DNA of 36,014 nt from JANMMJ01 sp964543235 (GCA_964543235.1 CAZIXE010000036.1:1-36014); one strand, 5' to 3'. Shown: positions 14,789-22,738, numbered from the stretch's first letter. A program made the numbers and translations. The notes: generated by a model not told the origin, from the letters alone.

Positions 14789-15265
14789 TCAGCCGCGCGC
14801 CGCCGCCTCGATTGCCGCAACGTCGATCTTTCCCATCTCCATCATGGCGGCGAAGACGCGCTTCGCTCTGGCCGGATCGGGATCGGAGACGCCTTCGAGC
14901 AGGACCCTGGGCGTGATCTGCCAGCTGATGCCCCATCTGTCCTTGCACCAGCCGCAGGCGCTTTCCTTCCCGCCATTGCCGACAATGGCGTTCCAGTAGC
15001 GGTCGGTCTCCTCCTGGTCCTCGGTGACGATCATGAAGGAGAAGGCCTCGCTCGGCTTGAACATCGGGCCGCCATTGAGACCGACGCAGGCGACGCCGCA
15101 GACCGTGAACTCGACGGTGAGCACATCACCTTCCTTGCCCGAGGGAAAATCACCCGGCGCGCGCATGACCTTGCCCACGCGGCTGTCAGGAAAGGTCGCC
15201 GCATAGAATTTCGCCGCCTCCTCGGCGTCCCTGTCAAACCACAGGCAGAGCGTGTTCTTGTTCAT
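14789..15265 (-). CDS. VOC-superfamily protein (PhnB / 3-demethylubiquinone-9 methyltransferase-like fold)
   Basis: A 158-residue glyoxalase/bleomycin-resistance fold protein of the PhnB-like group. The start CLWFDRDAEEAAKFYAATFP is the typical first beta-alpha unit. LTVEFTVCGVACVGLNGGP with FKPSEAFSF and DRYWNAIVGNGGKES, CGWCKDRWGISWQITP are the family blocks. Automatic annotation often calls these methyltransferases, which is not supported; the true activity is unknown. The ATG at 15265 follows AAGGAT. It stands alone on the minus strand between the repeat field and the stress island. Confidence 0.9.
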   Translation of the reverse strand: MNKNTLCLWFDRDAEEAAKFYAATFPDSRVGKVMRAPGDFPSGKEGDVLTVEFTVCGVACVGLNGGPMFKPSEAFSFMIVTEDQEETDRYWNAIVGNGGKESACGWCKDRWGISWQITPRVLLEGVSDPDPARAKRVFAAMMEMGKIDVAAIEAAARG

Positions 15266-15435
15266 GGGGATATCCTTTCGGGCTTTTCGCGCATCTTCAG
15301 CGATATGGGTGTGATTGTCACGGTGTCAGCCAAAAATGGCCAAGTTTGTGTGGGAGCAGTGAAACCGTGATCGGCCGCGGACCATGAGATGCGGATTCCG
15401 GCTGCAGCGTGACGGTGCGCCTCACGAAACCGTGA

Positions 15436-15449
15436 TCGATCAGGGTCAT
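15436..15449 (+). promoter_or_regulatory. Degenerate FNR/FixK-like box before the CBS gene
   Basis: TCGATCAGGGTCAT matches TTGAT-N4-GTCAA at 8 of 10 defined positions. It lies only 29 bp before the CBS gene ATG, so it is badly placed for activation unless translation starts later. The repeat GAAACCGTGATCG occurs at about 15360 and 15426. Confidence 0.25.
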
Positions 15450-15477
15450 CGTTTCCAGCAACAAGGAGGTTATTGCC

Positions 15478-15897
15478 ATGAAAGTCAGCGACGTCATGCA
15501 TGCCAGTGCCACCTGGGTAACGCCCGCCACGCCCGTTGTGGACATCGCCAGGATGATGCGCGATCAGGACATCGGCGCCGTGCCGGTCGGCGACAACGAC
15601 AGGCTGGTCGGCATGGTCACGGACCGCGACATCACCTGCCGCGGCCTTGCCAATGGCAGGAAACTCACGGAGCTCAAGGCCAAGGATGTGATGACCAAGG
15701 GCATCATCTACTGCCACGACGAGGACGACATCGAAACCGCGGCGCAGAAGATGGAGCGCGAGCGGGTCAGGCGGCTGCCGGTCATCAACAGCCAGAAGCG
15801 GATGGTCGGCATGCTGAGCATCGGCGATCTGTCGGCGCGCGCCACACCGGCGCTATCGGGCGAAGTGATCAAGGCGGTCTCGGCGCATCACGCATAG
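15478..15897 (+). CDS. Two-CBS-domain protein
   Basis: A 139-residue protein made of a tandem pair of CBS domains (about 1-60 and 68-130), a Bateman module. It starts MKVSDVMHASATWVTPATPV. GDNDRLVGMVTDRDITCRGL and KAKDVMTKGIIYCHDEDDIE, RRLPVINSQKRMVGMLSIGD are standard CBS turns; the DRDI and GD segments usually contact adenosine nucleotides. No effector domain is attached. Such stand-alone modules are often part of stress or hypoxia regulons and act as AMP/ATP-sensing partners. A strong AAGGAGG lies eight bases before the ATG. It begins the stress island and converges on the UspA gene. Confidence 0.93.
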   Translation: MKVSDVMHASATWVTPATPVVDIARMMRDQDIGAVPVGDNDRLVGMVTDRDITCRGLANGRKLTELKAKDVMTKGIIYCHDEDDIETAAQKMERERVRRLPVINSQKRMVGMLSIGDLSARATPALSGEVIKAVSAHHA

Positions 15898-15959
15898 GCA
15901 GGTGCGAGGCGCGAAAACATCATATCATCCGCCGGCGGAGTATTTGAGACGAAACACCT

Positions 15960-15993
15960 GAGCCCTTCTCCCCGCAAGGGCAGGGAGAGGCTC
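15960..15993. terminator. Hairpin between the convergent CBS and UspA genes
   Basis: GAGCC/GGCTC (15960-15964, 15989-15993) and TCTCCC/GGGAGA (15967-15972, 15983-15988) form an 11-bp stem with a small bulge. No T-run is present on either side. It could be a bidirectional end signal or a dispersed intergenic repeat. Confidence 0.35.
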
Positions 15994-16822
15994 AGCGGCC
16001 GGTGAGCACCGGCAACGTCAGATGGCGCAGGATGTGGCGGGTGGCGCCGCCCAAGAGCATCTCGCTGTACCAGGAGCGGCCATAGGCGCCCATCACCAGC
16101 ATATCGGCGCCGAGTTCATTGGCGCGGCCCAGCAGATGCTCGCCGACCTGATCGGGCGGCACGTCGACGCGCTCGAGCGCCACCTCGCGCACATGGCGCG
16201 CGAGGCATGACTGGATGTCGAAGGGCGGATAGCGCAGGTTGCCGCGCAGGCGCTTCCGGTCCTCGCCGATGCAGATCACCACGGAGTCGGCCTGGCCGAT
16301 GAAGGGCAGGGCGTTCTGGAGCGCGGCGGCCGATTGCTGGCTGGCATTCCAGGCCAGCAGGATGCGACGCACCCGCGGCTGAAAGCGGCCGCGGCGGGGC
16401 ACCACGAGCACCGGCCGGCCGGCGGCGAGGACGGCCTCCTCGGCGGGGTCATAGCCATGCTCGTCGCGCTTATCGTCACGCTGCTCGATGATGGTGAGGT
16501 CGTGAAAGCGGGCCGCCCAAGTGACGAGTTCGCTGGCCGGTCCCTCAGCCCGGTGCAATACGGCGTCGACGCCCTTCGGCGCGGCCTTCTCCTGCAGTCT
16601 CGCGGCGAGGGCCTTGACGGTGGCGGCGTCGCGACGCTCCTGCTCCTTCACAGCGGGATCGTCCTTGCGGCGCGCGATGGCCCGCAGCATGCCGATTTCG
16701 GCAAAGGTCACCAGCGCATGCAATCCCGCCTGAAAATGGGCGGCAAGGCCGATGGCATAGTCGATATGGCCTGACCATTCCTCATGGGCCTTGAGGTGGA
16801 CCAGGATGTCGCGAAACTGCAT
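15992..16822 (-). CDS. Universal stress protein, tandem Usp domains
   Basis: A 276-residue cytosolic protein with two Usp folds. The first starts FRDILVHLKAHEEWSGHIDY. The second ends with LVMGAYGRSWYSEMLLGGAT, which fits the ATP-binding G-x2-G-x9-G-[ST] pattern. Tandem-Usp proteins are typically induced on entry to stationary phase or hypoxia. The ATG at 16822 has AAAGGAG upstream. It is divergent from hsp20 across a 156-bp region with two FNR-type boxes. The box at 16870-16883 is closer and has a weak -10-like TTACCT (16849-16844). Confidence 0.93.
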   Translation of the reverse strand: MQFRDILVHLKAHEEWSGHIDYAIGLAAHFQAGLHALVTFAEIGMLRAIARRKDDPAVKEQERRDAATVKALAARLQEKAAPKGVDAVLHRAEGPASELVTWAARFHDLTIIEQRDDKRDEHGYDPAEEAVLAAGRPVLVVPRRGRFQPRVRRILLAWNASQQSAAALQNALPFIGQADSVVICIGEDRKRLRGNLRYPPFDIQSCLARHVREVALERVDVPPDQVGEHLLGRANELGADMLVMGAYGRSWYSEMLLGGATRHILRHLTLPVLTGR

Positions 16823-16869
16823 GGCGTCTCCTTTCGACAGGCAAGGTAAGAGCCCCGCGGCGCGTGAGG

Positions 16870-16883
16870 TTGACCCAGATCAA
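16870..16883 (-). promoter_or_regulatory. FNR/FixK-type box 1 in the uspA-hsp20 intergenic region
   Basis: TTGACCCAGATCAA fits TTGAY-N4-RTCAA at every position. Its centre is about 54 bp upstream of the uspA ATG, so it would place a class II start near 16835. It is 27 bp from box 2. Confidence 0.7.
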
Positions 16884-16896
16884 GAGAATGCCGGGC

Positions 16897-16939
16897 TTGA
16901 TGCAAGTCAATGCCAGATGGCGCGGGCCATGATCATAGT
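16897..16939 (+). promoter_or_regulatory. FNR/FixK-type box 2 and hsp20 promoter
   Basis: TTGATGCAAGTCAA (16897-16910) is a full match. A -10-like CATAGT (16934-16939) starts 30 bp after the box centre, within one base of the class II geometry in which the activator sits at -41.5. The expected start near 16945 leaves a 34-nt leader before hsp20. Confidence 0.7.
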
Positions 16940-16978
16940 CAGCTTCCCAGTTGCACTGGCAAACAGATGGAGGTCTTC

Positions 16979-17458
16979 ATGGCATTCAAGTCATTGCTGC
17001 CAACGCTCTTTTCCCAGGAATCCGGGCGCGATCCATTCCGCGACCTGCAGCGGCAGATTGACCAGGTGTTCTCGGATTTCACGCGGGAACTGCGGCCCAT
17101 GGGCTTCGGCCGCAACGGCAGCCTGTCGATCAGCATGGATGTCGCGGAAACCGACAAGGCAGTTGAAGTCACGGCGGAACTGCCGGGGGTCGATGAAAAG
17201 GACATCGACGTGTCGGTGGCCGACGACATGCTGACGATCAAGGCTGAAAAGAAGAGCGAGAAGGACGAGAAGGGCAAGGACTTCCGCCTGATCGAGCGCA
17301 GCTACGGCACGTTCGAGCGGCGGATGGCCCTGCCGTTCAAGGCCGATCCGGCCAAGGTCGAGGCCAAGTTCGAAAAGGGCGTGCTCAAGCTGACACTGCC
17401 CAAGCCGCCGGAAGCGCAAAGCAAGGTTCAGAAGATTCCGATCAGCGCGGCGAAGTGA
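16979..17458 (+). CDS. Small heat shock protein, Hsp20/alpha-crystallin family
   Basis: A 159-residue ATP-independent holdase. The N-terminal arm (1-45) includes FRDLQRQIDQVFSDF. The alpha-crystallin domain runs from about 48 to 145, with VEVTAELPGVDEKDIDVSVA and FEKGVLKLTLPKP (the A-x-x-x-n-GVL signature). The C-terminal I-x-I anchor is IPI, just before the end. I prefer the ATG at 16979, which follows GGAGGT by six bases; another ATG lies at 16967. It is divergent from uspA and shares the double FNR-type box region, so it is probably induced by oxygen limitation rather than heat alone. A strong terminator follows. Confidence 0.95.
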   Translation: MAFKSLLPTLFSQESGRDPFRDLQRQIDQVFSDFTRELRPMGFGRNGSLSISMDVAETDKAVEVTAELPGVDEKDIDVSVADDMLTIKAEKKSEKDEKGKDFRLIERSYGTFERRMALPFKADPAKVEAKFEKGVLKLTLPKPPEAQSKVQKIPISAAK

Positions 17459-17612
17459 CAGGGCCGGCGCGCTGAACGTTCCGGGACAACGGAGAACGGC
17501 GCTCCGTTTCCCCGGTTTGCGCATCGGGCCCCACGGAAGCCCTCTCGCCGCTTCCGGCCGATGCGTGTGGGGGTCTTTCTCCTAACTGCTCCCCTTCCCC
17601 CGGGAGCGACTC

Positions 17613-17641
17613 GGGCGCCCCTTGCGGGCGCCCGCCTTTTT
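17613..17641 (+). terminator. Rho-independent terminator of hsp20
   Basis: GGGCGCCC (17613-17620) pairs with GGGCGCCC (17626-17633) around a CTTGC loop. TTTTT follows at 17637-17641. It lies 155 bp after the hsp20 stop and 14 bp before the end of the convergent groEL gene. Confidence 0.8.
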
Positions 17642-17654
17642 GCCGGGCCGCGGT

Positions 17655-19274
17655 TCAGGCGAGTTCGGGGGCGGGGGCCTGACCCTTGGGCGGCTCCTCG
17701 ATTTCGGTCATGGTGGCCTCGGTCAGCAACAGGATCGAGGCGACCGAGACGGCATTCTCAAGGGCGATGCGCACGACCTTAGTGGGGTCGATGATGCCGG
17801 CCTCGATCAGATCGACGAACTGGCCGCGGGCGGCGTCGAACCCGATATTGCCGGCGCTCTCGCGCATCTTCGCCACCACGACGCCGCCATCGGTCGCCGA
17901 GTTCTCGGCGATCTGGCGGGCCGGCGCCTCGAGGGCGCGCTTCAGGACCTGAATGCCGGTCTTCTCATCACCCTCGGCCGCCTTCTCCACTGTCTCGACA
18001 GCGGGAATGCAGCGCAGCAGGGCGAGGCCGCCGCCGGGAACGATGCCTTCGGCGACGGCGGCCTTGGTGGAGCTGATGGCATCGTCGAAGGCGTCTTTCC
18101 TGGCGCGCATCTCCGATTCGGCCGGGGCGCCAACGCGGATCACGGCGACGCCGCCCGACAGCTTGGCGAGGCGCTCCTGGAGTTTCTCCCTGTCATAGTC
18201 GCTGGTGGTCTTGTCGATCTCGCGCCGCAGCTGCTGGATGCGGCCGGCGATCGCCTCCTTGCCGCCGCGGCCGCCGACGATGGTGGTGGTGTCCTTGTCG
18301 GCCACGACGCGCTGGGCGCCGCCGAGCTGGGCGGTGGTGGCGGACTCCAGCTTGAGGCCCAGCTCCTCGGAGAGGATTTCGCCGCCGGTCAGGATGGCAA
18401 TGTCCTGCAGCATGGCCTTGCGGCGGTCACCGAAGCCGGGGGCCTTGACGGCGCAGCATTTGAGGATGCCGCGAAGCTGGTTGACGATCAGCGTGGCGAT
18501 AGCCTCGCCTTCAATATCCTCGGCAATGATGAGGAGCGACCGGCCCTGCTTGGCAATGTCCTCGAGAAGGGGGACGATGTCCTTCAGGAGGCCGATCTTG
18601 CGGTCGGTGACGAGGATCAGCGGATCCTCGAGGATCGCCTCCATGCGCTCGGCATTGGTGACGAAATAGGGGGAGATGTAGCCGCGGTCGAACTGCAGGC
18701 CCTCGACCACTTCGAGCACGGTCTCGGTGGTTTTCGATTCCTCAACGGTGATGACGCCCTCGCTGCCGACCTTCTCCATGGCGTCGGCGACCATCTCGCC
18801 GATGGCGGCATCATTGTGGGCGGAAATGGCGGCGACTTGGGCGCGCTCCTTGCGGGAACCGACGGGGCGGGAGAGGCCTTGCAGGGCGGTGACCGCCGCC
18901 TTGAGGCCGATCTCGAGGCCACGCTTGATATCGATGGCGCTGGCGCCGGCGGTGACGTTCCTGACGCCATCGGCCAGGATGGCATGGGCAAGAACGGTCG
19001 CCGTGCTGGTGCCGTCGCCCACGACGTCGCCGGTGCGCTCGGCGGCCTGGCGCATCATCTGGGCGCCGAGGTTCTCCTCGGGGTCCTTGAGGTCGAACTC
19101 CTTGGCAATAGTGACGCCATCATTGCAGACGATCGGCGCGCCCCACTTGCGCTGCAGGAGCACGGACTTGGACTTGGGGCCGAGAGTCACGCGCACGGTG
19201 TCGGCGAGCTGGGTGGCGCCTTTCAGGACCTTGTCACGGGCCTCGAGGCGAAAAAGTACATGCTTGTGGGCCAT
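17655..19274 (-). CDS. groEL: GroEL-type chaperonin, divergent paralogue without groES
   Basis: A 539-residue group I chaperonin subunit. Its ATP site is recognisable: VRVTLGPKSKSVLLQ (31-GP region), NDGVTIAKEFDL and the DGTSTATVLAHAIL loop, where most GroELs have GDGTTT. KAPGFGDRRKAMLQDIAILT and AEGIVPGGGLALLR are also intact. It differs from housekeeping copies in its first residues (MAHKHVLFRLEARD) and in having a proline-rich end (EEPPKGQAPAPELA) instead of the GGM repeat. No groES is adjacent. Such solo paralogues occur in alphaproteobacteria with several chaperonins and are often tied to special conditions. An FNR-type box lies 80 bp upstream, fitting the surrounding regulon. Confidence 0.95.
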   Translation of the reverse strand: MAHKHVLFRLEARDKVLKGATQLADTVRVTLGPKSKSVLLQRKWGAPIVCNDGVTIAKEFDLKDPEENLGAQMMRQAAERTGDVVGDGTSTATVLAHAILADGVRNVTAGASAIDIKRGLEIGLKAAVTALQGLSRPVGSRKERAQVAAISAHNDAAIGEMVADAMEKVGSEGVITVEESKTTETVLEVVEGLQFDRGYISPYFVTNAERMEAILEDPLILVTDRKIGLLKDIVPLLEDIAKQGRSLLIIAEDIEGEAIATLIVNQLRGILKCCAVKAPGFGDRRKAMLQDIAILTGGEILSEELGLKLESATTAQLGGAQRVVADKDTTTIVGGRGGKEAIAGRIQQLRREIDKTTSDYDREKLQERLAKLSGGVAVIRVGAPAESEMRARKDAFDDAISSTKAAVAEGIVPGGGLALLRCIPAVETVEKAAEGDEKTGIQVLKRALEAPARQIAENSATDGGVVVAKMRESAGNIGFDAARGQFVDLIEAGIIDPTKVVRIALENAVSVASILLLTEATMTEIEEPPKGQAPAPELA

Positions 19275-19347
19275 GGCGATTCACACTCCCTTGTTGCCGG
19301 CACGGCGGCGATCGCTTCCCTGAAAGCCCGGTCCAGGCGGCGTGTCA

Positions 19348-19361
19348 CTGATCGCGATCAA
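19348..19361 (-). promoter_or_regulatory. FNR/FixK-type box upstream of groEL
   Basis: On the minus strand TTGATCGCGATCAG, one mismatch from the full palindrome. The centre is about 80 bp from the groEL ATG, predicting a start near 19313. The -10 is weak (TTTCAG at 19325-19320). Confidence 0.6.
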
Positions 19362-19378
19362 GCGGAACGCGATCCGGT

Positions 19379-20116
19379 TCAACATGACAGGAAGAGCGGC
19401 GTGTGGCGGCGGTCGAGGAAACGGGAGAAGGCCGCTGCGACGCCGCCATTGGCGCCGAGCACGATGAGATCGTAGCGGCTGTCGTCGATGAGTTCCTCGG
19501 CATGGCCAGGCGCGAAACTGCGGGCGCAGGGGATGGCCGGTACACCGTGATTGCGCAGGTGCCGGAGCGGCGCGGGTGCGGGGGCGGCCGTGGCACCGGC
19601 AATCTCGATGACCGAGGCCTGGCGCAGGATGGGGAGCGATTCATGCAGGGCACGGGCGGCGGCGGCCGATCCCTGCCAAAGCACCAGGACATGGCGGCCG
19701 ATGGGGGCCGGGGCATGGTCATCCGGCCAGAGAATGACGGGGCGGCCACCGCGCTGCATGATGTCGCGGGGGAGGCCGGCAAAGACGGGGTGGGTGCCGC
19801 CGGCGGGCATGTCGATTATCACCACGTCATGGGCGCGCGATTCGCTTACGGCACGCTCGATGAGTCGGGATGGCGGGCCGGCGGCATCATCCCAGCGCCA
19901 GGTCCCGCCACCCTGAAGGGCGGCCATCTCTTCGAAGTAGACCCTGGCGCGGGCCGCGGGGCTCGCGGGATCGGGCGCCGCGGCAACTCCCTTGCCGGGG
20001 TGCAGACAAAGCGCGGCCAAGCTGGCGGCGTGGGCCCTGGCGAGCGCCACCGCCGCCGCGGTCGCCGAAGGCAGCCCCTCGCTGCCGTCGCAGAGGAGGA
20101 GAATGTCCTTCAACAT
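19379..20116 (-). CDS. Universal stress protein family protein
   Basis: A 245-residue Usp-like protein. It starts MLKDILLLCDGSEG, the typical first strand with the aspartate that contacts ATP. A second half contains GRHVLVLWQGSAAAARAL, and the C-terminus YDLIVLGANGGVAAAFSRFL keeps only part of the G-x2-G-x9-G motif, so nucleotide binding is uncertain. I chose the ATG at 20116 for its fit to the family; an open frame extends to 20137 with other possible starts. It lies 71 bp after the response regulator gene on the same strand and probably shares its transcript. Confidence 0.85.
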   Translation of the reverse strand: MLKDILLLCDGSEGLPSATAAAVALARAHAASLAALCLHPGKGVAAAPDPASPAARARVYFEEMAALQGGGTWRWDDAAGPPSRLIERAVSESRAHDVVIIDMPAGGTHPVFAGLPRDIMQRGGRPVILWPDDHAPAPIGRHVLVLWQGSAAAARALHESLPILRQASVIEIAGATAAPAPAPLRHLRNHGVPAIPCARSFAPGHAEELIDDSRYDLIVLGANGGVAAAFSRFLDRRHTPLFLSC

Positions 20117-20187
20117 CGACACAACCGTCATGACCATGGTTCAGCAGCGCAACACCCGGACGGGGCGGGCGGTTCCCGGCCGCCCTG

Positions 20188-20898
20188 TCAGGCGGGTTCC
20201 GGCGCGCCGCCGGTTTCCTCCAGACGATAGCCGATGCCGATTTCGGTCCGGATGGCGAAAAGGTGCGGCCTGTTGCGCTCCAGCTTGGCGCGCAACTGCA
20301 TGATGAAAACTCTGACATACTCAACGTCGCTGGTGTGGGCCTTGCCCCAGACCGATTCGAGAATGAAGCGATGGGTCAGCACCTTGCCCTTGTGGCGGAC
20401 GAGGAGGGCCAGGAGATCGAATTCGCGCGGCGTGAGCTCGATTCGCTCATTACCGATGCGGCACTCGTGGGCGACGCCATCGATTTCGAGATTGCCGCAG
20501 ATGAGGTGACGGGCCCGCTCTTCGCCGGCGGCCTCGCGGGCGCAGCGCTGGGCGACGCCAATGCGGGCAAGGAACACGTTCATGCGGAAGGGCTTGACAA
20601 TGTAGTCATGGGCGCCGGCGTCGAGGCCGGCGACGATCATGGTGTCGGAATCGGAGCGCGAGGTGAGGATGACGGGGGCCGCCGTCCACTCGCGGATGCG
20701 GCGCAGCTGGTCGAGAACGTCGCCTTCGAGCTCGCAATCCAGGACGATGACATCTGGCTGTTCGGCCAGCACGGCCTTGAGGCCATCATCGAAGCCGGCG
20801 GCCTCAAGCGGCTGGATGCCCTGCAGAATGAGGCTCGCCCGCACATAACGGCGCAGCTGCCTGTCGGCGTCAATGAACAGAACCTTGCCCGGTAGCAT
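20188..20898 (-). CDS. OmpR/KdpE-type response regulator, orphan
   Basis: A 236-residue two-domain regulator. The receiver (1-120) has acidic residues at FIDADR, phospho-acceptor Asp54 in VIVLDCELEGD, a Ser/Thr in VILTSRSD and Lys102 in YIVKPFR. The winged-helix domain follows (ELTPREFDLLALLVRHKGKV, ESVWG, VEYVRVFIMQLRAKLE, IRTEIGIGYRL). The KdpE-like end is clear. No histidine kinase is encoded nearby. The ATG at 20898 is preferred over a GTG one codon upstream. An FNR-type box lies about 110 bp upstream. It is likely co-transcribed with the downstream Usp gene. Confidence 0.94.
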   Translation of the reverse strand: MLPGKVLFIDADRQLRRYVRASLILQGIQPLEAAGFDDGLKAVLAEQPDVIVLDCELEGDVLDQLRRIREWTAAPVILTSRSDSDTMIVAGLDAGAHDYIVKPFRMNVFLARIGVAQRCAREAAGEERARHLICGNLEIDGVAHECRIGNERIELTPREFDLLALLVRHKGKVLTHRFILESVWGKAHTSDVEYVRVFIMQLRAKLERNRPHLFAIRTEIGIGYRLEETGGAPEPA

Positions 20899-21002
20899 CA
20901 CACCGCCATGACCTGCACCATCTGCCTGTCAGCCCCACCCGAATTGACGGGAGTCCCGTCTTCGGTGGTTGCCCATTCGCCGGAACGCTTTGGGGGGCGG
21001 CA

Positions 21003-21016
21003 TTGACTTCAATCAA
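21003..21016 (-). promoter_or_regulatory. FNR/FixK-type box upstream of the response regulator
   Basis: TTGACTTCAATCAA on the plus strand (TTGATTGAAGTCAA on the minus). A further half-site, ATTGAAGTCA (21021-21030), follows at once. The centre is 111 bp before the response regulator ATG. No convincing -10 was seen, so the distance may be long for direct class II activation. Confidence 0.6.
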
Positions 21017-21039
21017 GAAGATTGAAGTCAGACGGATTT

Positions 21040-21519
21040 TCACGCCCCGAGCGCCAGCCTGAGCTGTTCACGGGCGCGATGCAGACGCGTCTTGGCGGTG
21101 CCGACGGCCACGCCCATGGCGGCGGCAGCCTCGGCATGGCTCTTCTGGCCGATGGCCACGATATTGAGGATGTCGCGGTGCTCATCCGCCAGCCGGTCCA
21201 TGGCTGCGAGGGTTTCACTCAGTTCGAGATGGGCGGGCTGGGCCGGCGGCAGGGTTGCAGGCGGCTGCAGGCTGATCTCCTGAAGGTATTCGCGCTCCAG
21301 CAGGGCGCGACGGCACTGATTGAAGAAGATGCTGCGCATGATCGCCATCAGCCAAGCGGAGAGGCAGGTGCCCGGGCGGAACTGGTCCTGGCGCTGGAGG
21401 GCCCGCTCCATGCAATCCTGCACCAGATCCTCGGCACGGTCGGCATTGCGGGTCAGGCGGCGGGCATAGCGGCGCAGCCTGGGCGCCTCGGCGGCAATCT
21501 CGCGGGCAATCGCATGCAT
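21040..21519 (-). CDS. Small ECF-type RNA polymerase sigma factor
   Basis: A 159-residue sigma-70-family protein with region 2 (RYARRLTRNADRAEDLVQDC and SAWLMAIMRSIFFNQCRR) and region 4 (LADEHRDILNIVAIGQKSHA, MGVAVGTAKTRLHRAREQLR), linked by about 30 residues. This is the size of the ECF class without extra domains. ATG 21519 starts the domain, with GGGAGG 10 bases upstream. The open frame continues upstream, but that part is not sigma-like. No anti-sigma factor, NepR or PhyR gene is seen here, so its control is unclear. It stands between the response regulator and the phosphotransacylase gene. Confidence 0.9.
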   Translation of the reverse strand: MHAIAREIAAEAPRLRRYARRLTRNADRAEDLVQDCMERALQRQDQFRPGTCLSAWLMAIMRSIFFNQCRRALLEREYLQEISLQPPATLPPAQPAHLELSETLAAMDRLADEHRDILNIVAIGQKSHAEAAAAMGVAVGTAKTRLHRAREQLRLALGA

Positions 21520-21661
21520 GACAGGGAGCCCTCCCATCGCGGCAGCAAGGATCAGCGTCTCCTGGTGATAGGCTGGGGCGGGGCGGATCAGATTGCCATT
21601 GGGGAGAGGGGCCGCCAGTATAAGGAGGACATAAAGACCAGCCGCCCCGCTCAAGGAATGA

Positions 21662-21702
21662 TTGATGCGGGTCAAGAGCTTGGCTGACAGGAGCGGTATC
21701 AA
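21662..21702 (+). promoter_or_regulatory. FNR/FixK-type box and promoter of the phosphotransacylase gene
   Basis: TTGATGCGGGTCAA (21662-21675) is a full match. TATCAA (21697-21702) is a good -10 whose spacing puts the box centre at about -40.5. The predicted start is near 21709, 53 nt before the GTG. The box could also serve the divergent sigma gene (start 21519), for which a TATACT occurs at 21622-21617 without a matching -35. Confidence 0.7.
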
Positions 21703-21761
21703 GGCGCCATCAGGACGGCTGGGACCAGACAGCTGACCGGCACAGAAGAGAGGAACCTCCG

Positions 21762-22709
21762 GTGGACCAAGGAGAGGCACCGCGCTTCCGGCATCTCGAA
21801 GAGTTCATCGCGCGGGCGCGGCAGAAGGGCGCCATCCGCATGGCGGCAGTCCATCCGGTCGATCTGCCGTCGCTGCAATCGGTGGCAGAGGCGGCGGCGC
21901 AGGGCCTTATCGTACCGGTGCTGGTGGGCCCCAAGGCCAAGATCGAGCGTTGCGCCCGGGAGGCGGCCATCGATATTGCCGGGTTCGAAATCGTGACGGC
22001 GCCGCACAGCCATGCCGCCGGCGAGACCGCTGTGCAGCTGGTCCGCGAGGGGCGGTCGGAAGCGATCGTCAAGGGCGCGCTGCATACCGATGAGGTGATG
22101 GCACCGGTGGTCGACAAGCAGCATGGGCTGCGCACGGCACGGCGGGTGAGCCATGTGTTTGCCATCGAGTTGCCGAAGACGAACCAGCTGGTGTTCATCA
22201 CCGATGCGGCGATCAACATCGCGCCCGATGTCGAGCAATTGCGCGACATCGTGCAGAACGCCATCGACCTCGCCCATGCGCTCGACCTGCCGTGTCCCAA
22301 GGTGGCGATCCTTTCGGCGGTCGAGACGGTACGCAGCGACCTGCCCTCGACGCTCAATGCGGCAGCGCTATGCAAGATGGCAGACCGTGGCCAAATCACC
22401 GGCGGGCTGCTGGACGGGCCGCTGGCCTTCGATCTTGCCGTTTCCGAGGAAGCGGTGGCACTCAAGGGCCTCACGTCGCCGGTGGCCGGCAAGGCCGACA
22501 TCCTGGTGGTGCCGGACCTCGTCTCCGGCAACATGCTGGCGAAGCAACTCGATTACCTCGCAGGGGCGGAGGCGGCCGGCATCGTGCTCGGCGCCAGGGT
22601 GCCGATCGCGCTCACCAGCCGGGCCGACAGTCCGGCCGAACGGGTGGCGTCGATGGCCCTGGCGGTACTCTATCACCACTGGCGCAAGACGCTCGTACCG
22701 ATGGCGTGA
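21762..22709 (+). CDS. Phosphate acetyl/butyryl transferase family protein
   Basis: A 315-residue member of the Pta/Ptb fold, which exchanges an acyl group between CoA and phosphate in the cytosol. RKGA-like KGAIRMAAVHPVD, LVGPKAKIE, SEAIVKGALHTDEVMAPVV, HVFAIELP and FITDAAINIAPDVEQ match the enzymes often annotated as bifunctional enoyl-CoA hydratase/phosphate acetyltransferase, but the hydratase half is absent here. The C-terminal GKADILVVPDLVSGNMLAKQ is highly typical. The start is GTG 21762 with AGAGGA upstream. An FNR-type promoter precedes it. It suggests acyl-phosphate formation, and so ATP from overflow acyl-CoA, when oxygen is short. No acetate kinase gene follows. Confidence 0.92.
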   Translation: MDQGEAPRFRHLEEFIARARQKGAIRMAAVHPVDLPSLQSVAEAAAQGLIVPVLVGPKAKIERCAREAAIDIAGFEIVTAPHSHAAGETAVQLVREGRSEAIVKGALHTDEVMAPVVDKQHGLRTARRVSHVFAIELPKTNQLVFITDAAINIAPDVEQLRDIVQNAIDLAHALDLPCPKVAILSAVETVRSDLPSTLNAAALCKMADRGQITGGLLDGPLAFDLAVSEEAVALKGLTSPVAGKADILVVPDLVSGNMLAKQLDYLAGAEAAGIVLGARVPIALTSRADSPAERVASMALAVLYHHWRKTLVPMA

Positions 22710-22738
22710 GCAGGAGGGCGCCGGCCGCGCGCGAGCGA

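Noticed and set aside
14789..15265. 3-demethylubiquinone methyltransferase
   Set aside because: This label is attached to many PhnB-like VOC proteins, but there is no SAM-binding fold in the sequence.
17622..19475. 617-residue plus-strand open frame opposite groEL
   Set aside because: A composition shadow: it is rich in Gly, Asp and Ala with no motif, while the minus strand encodes a complete GroEL.
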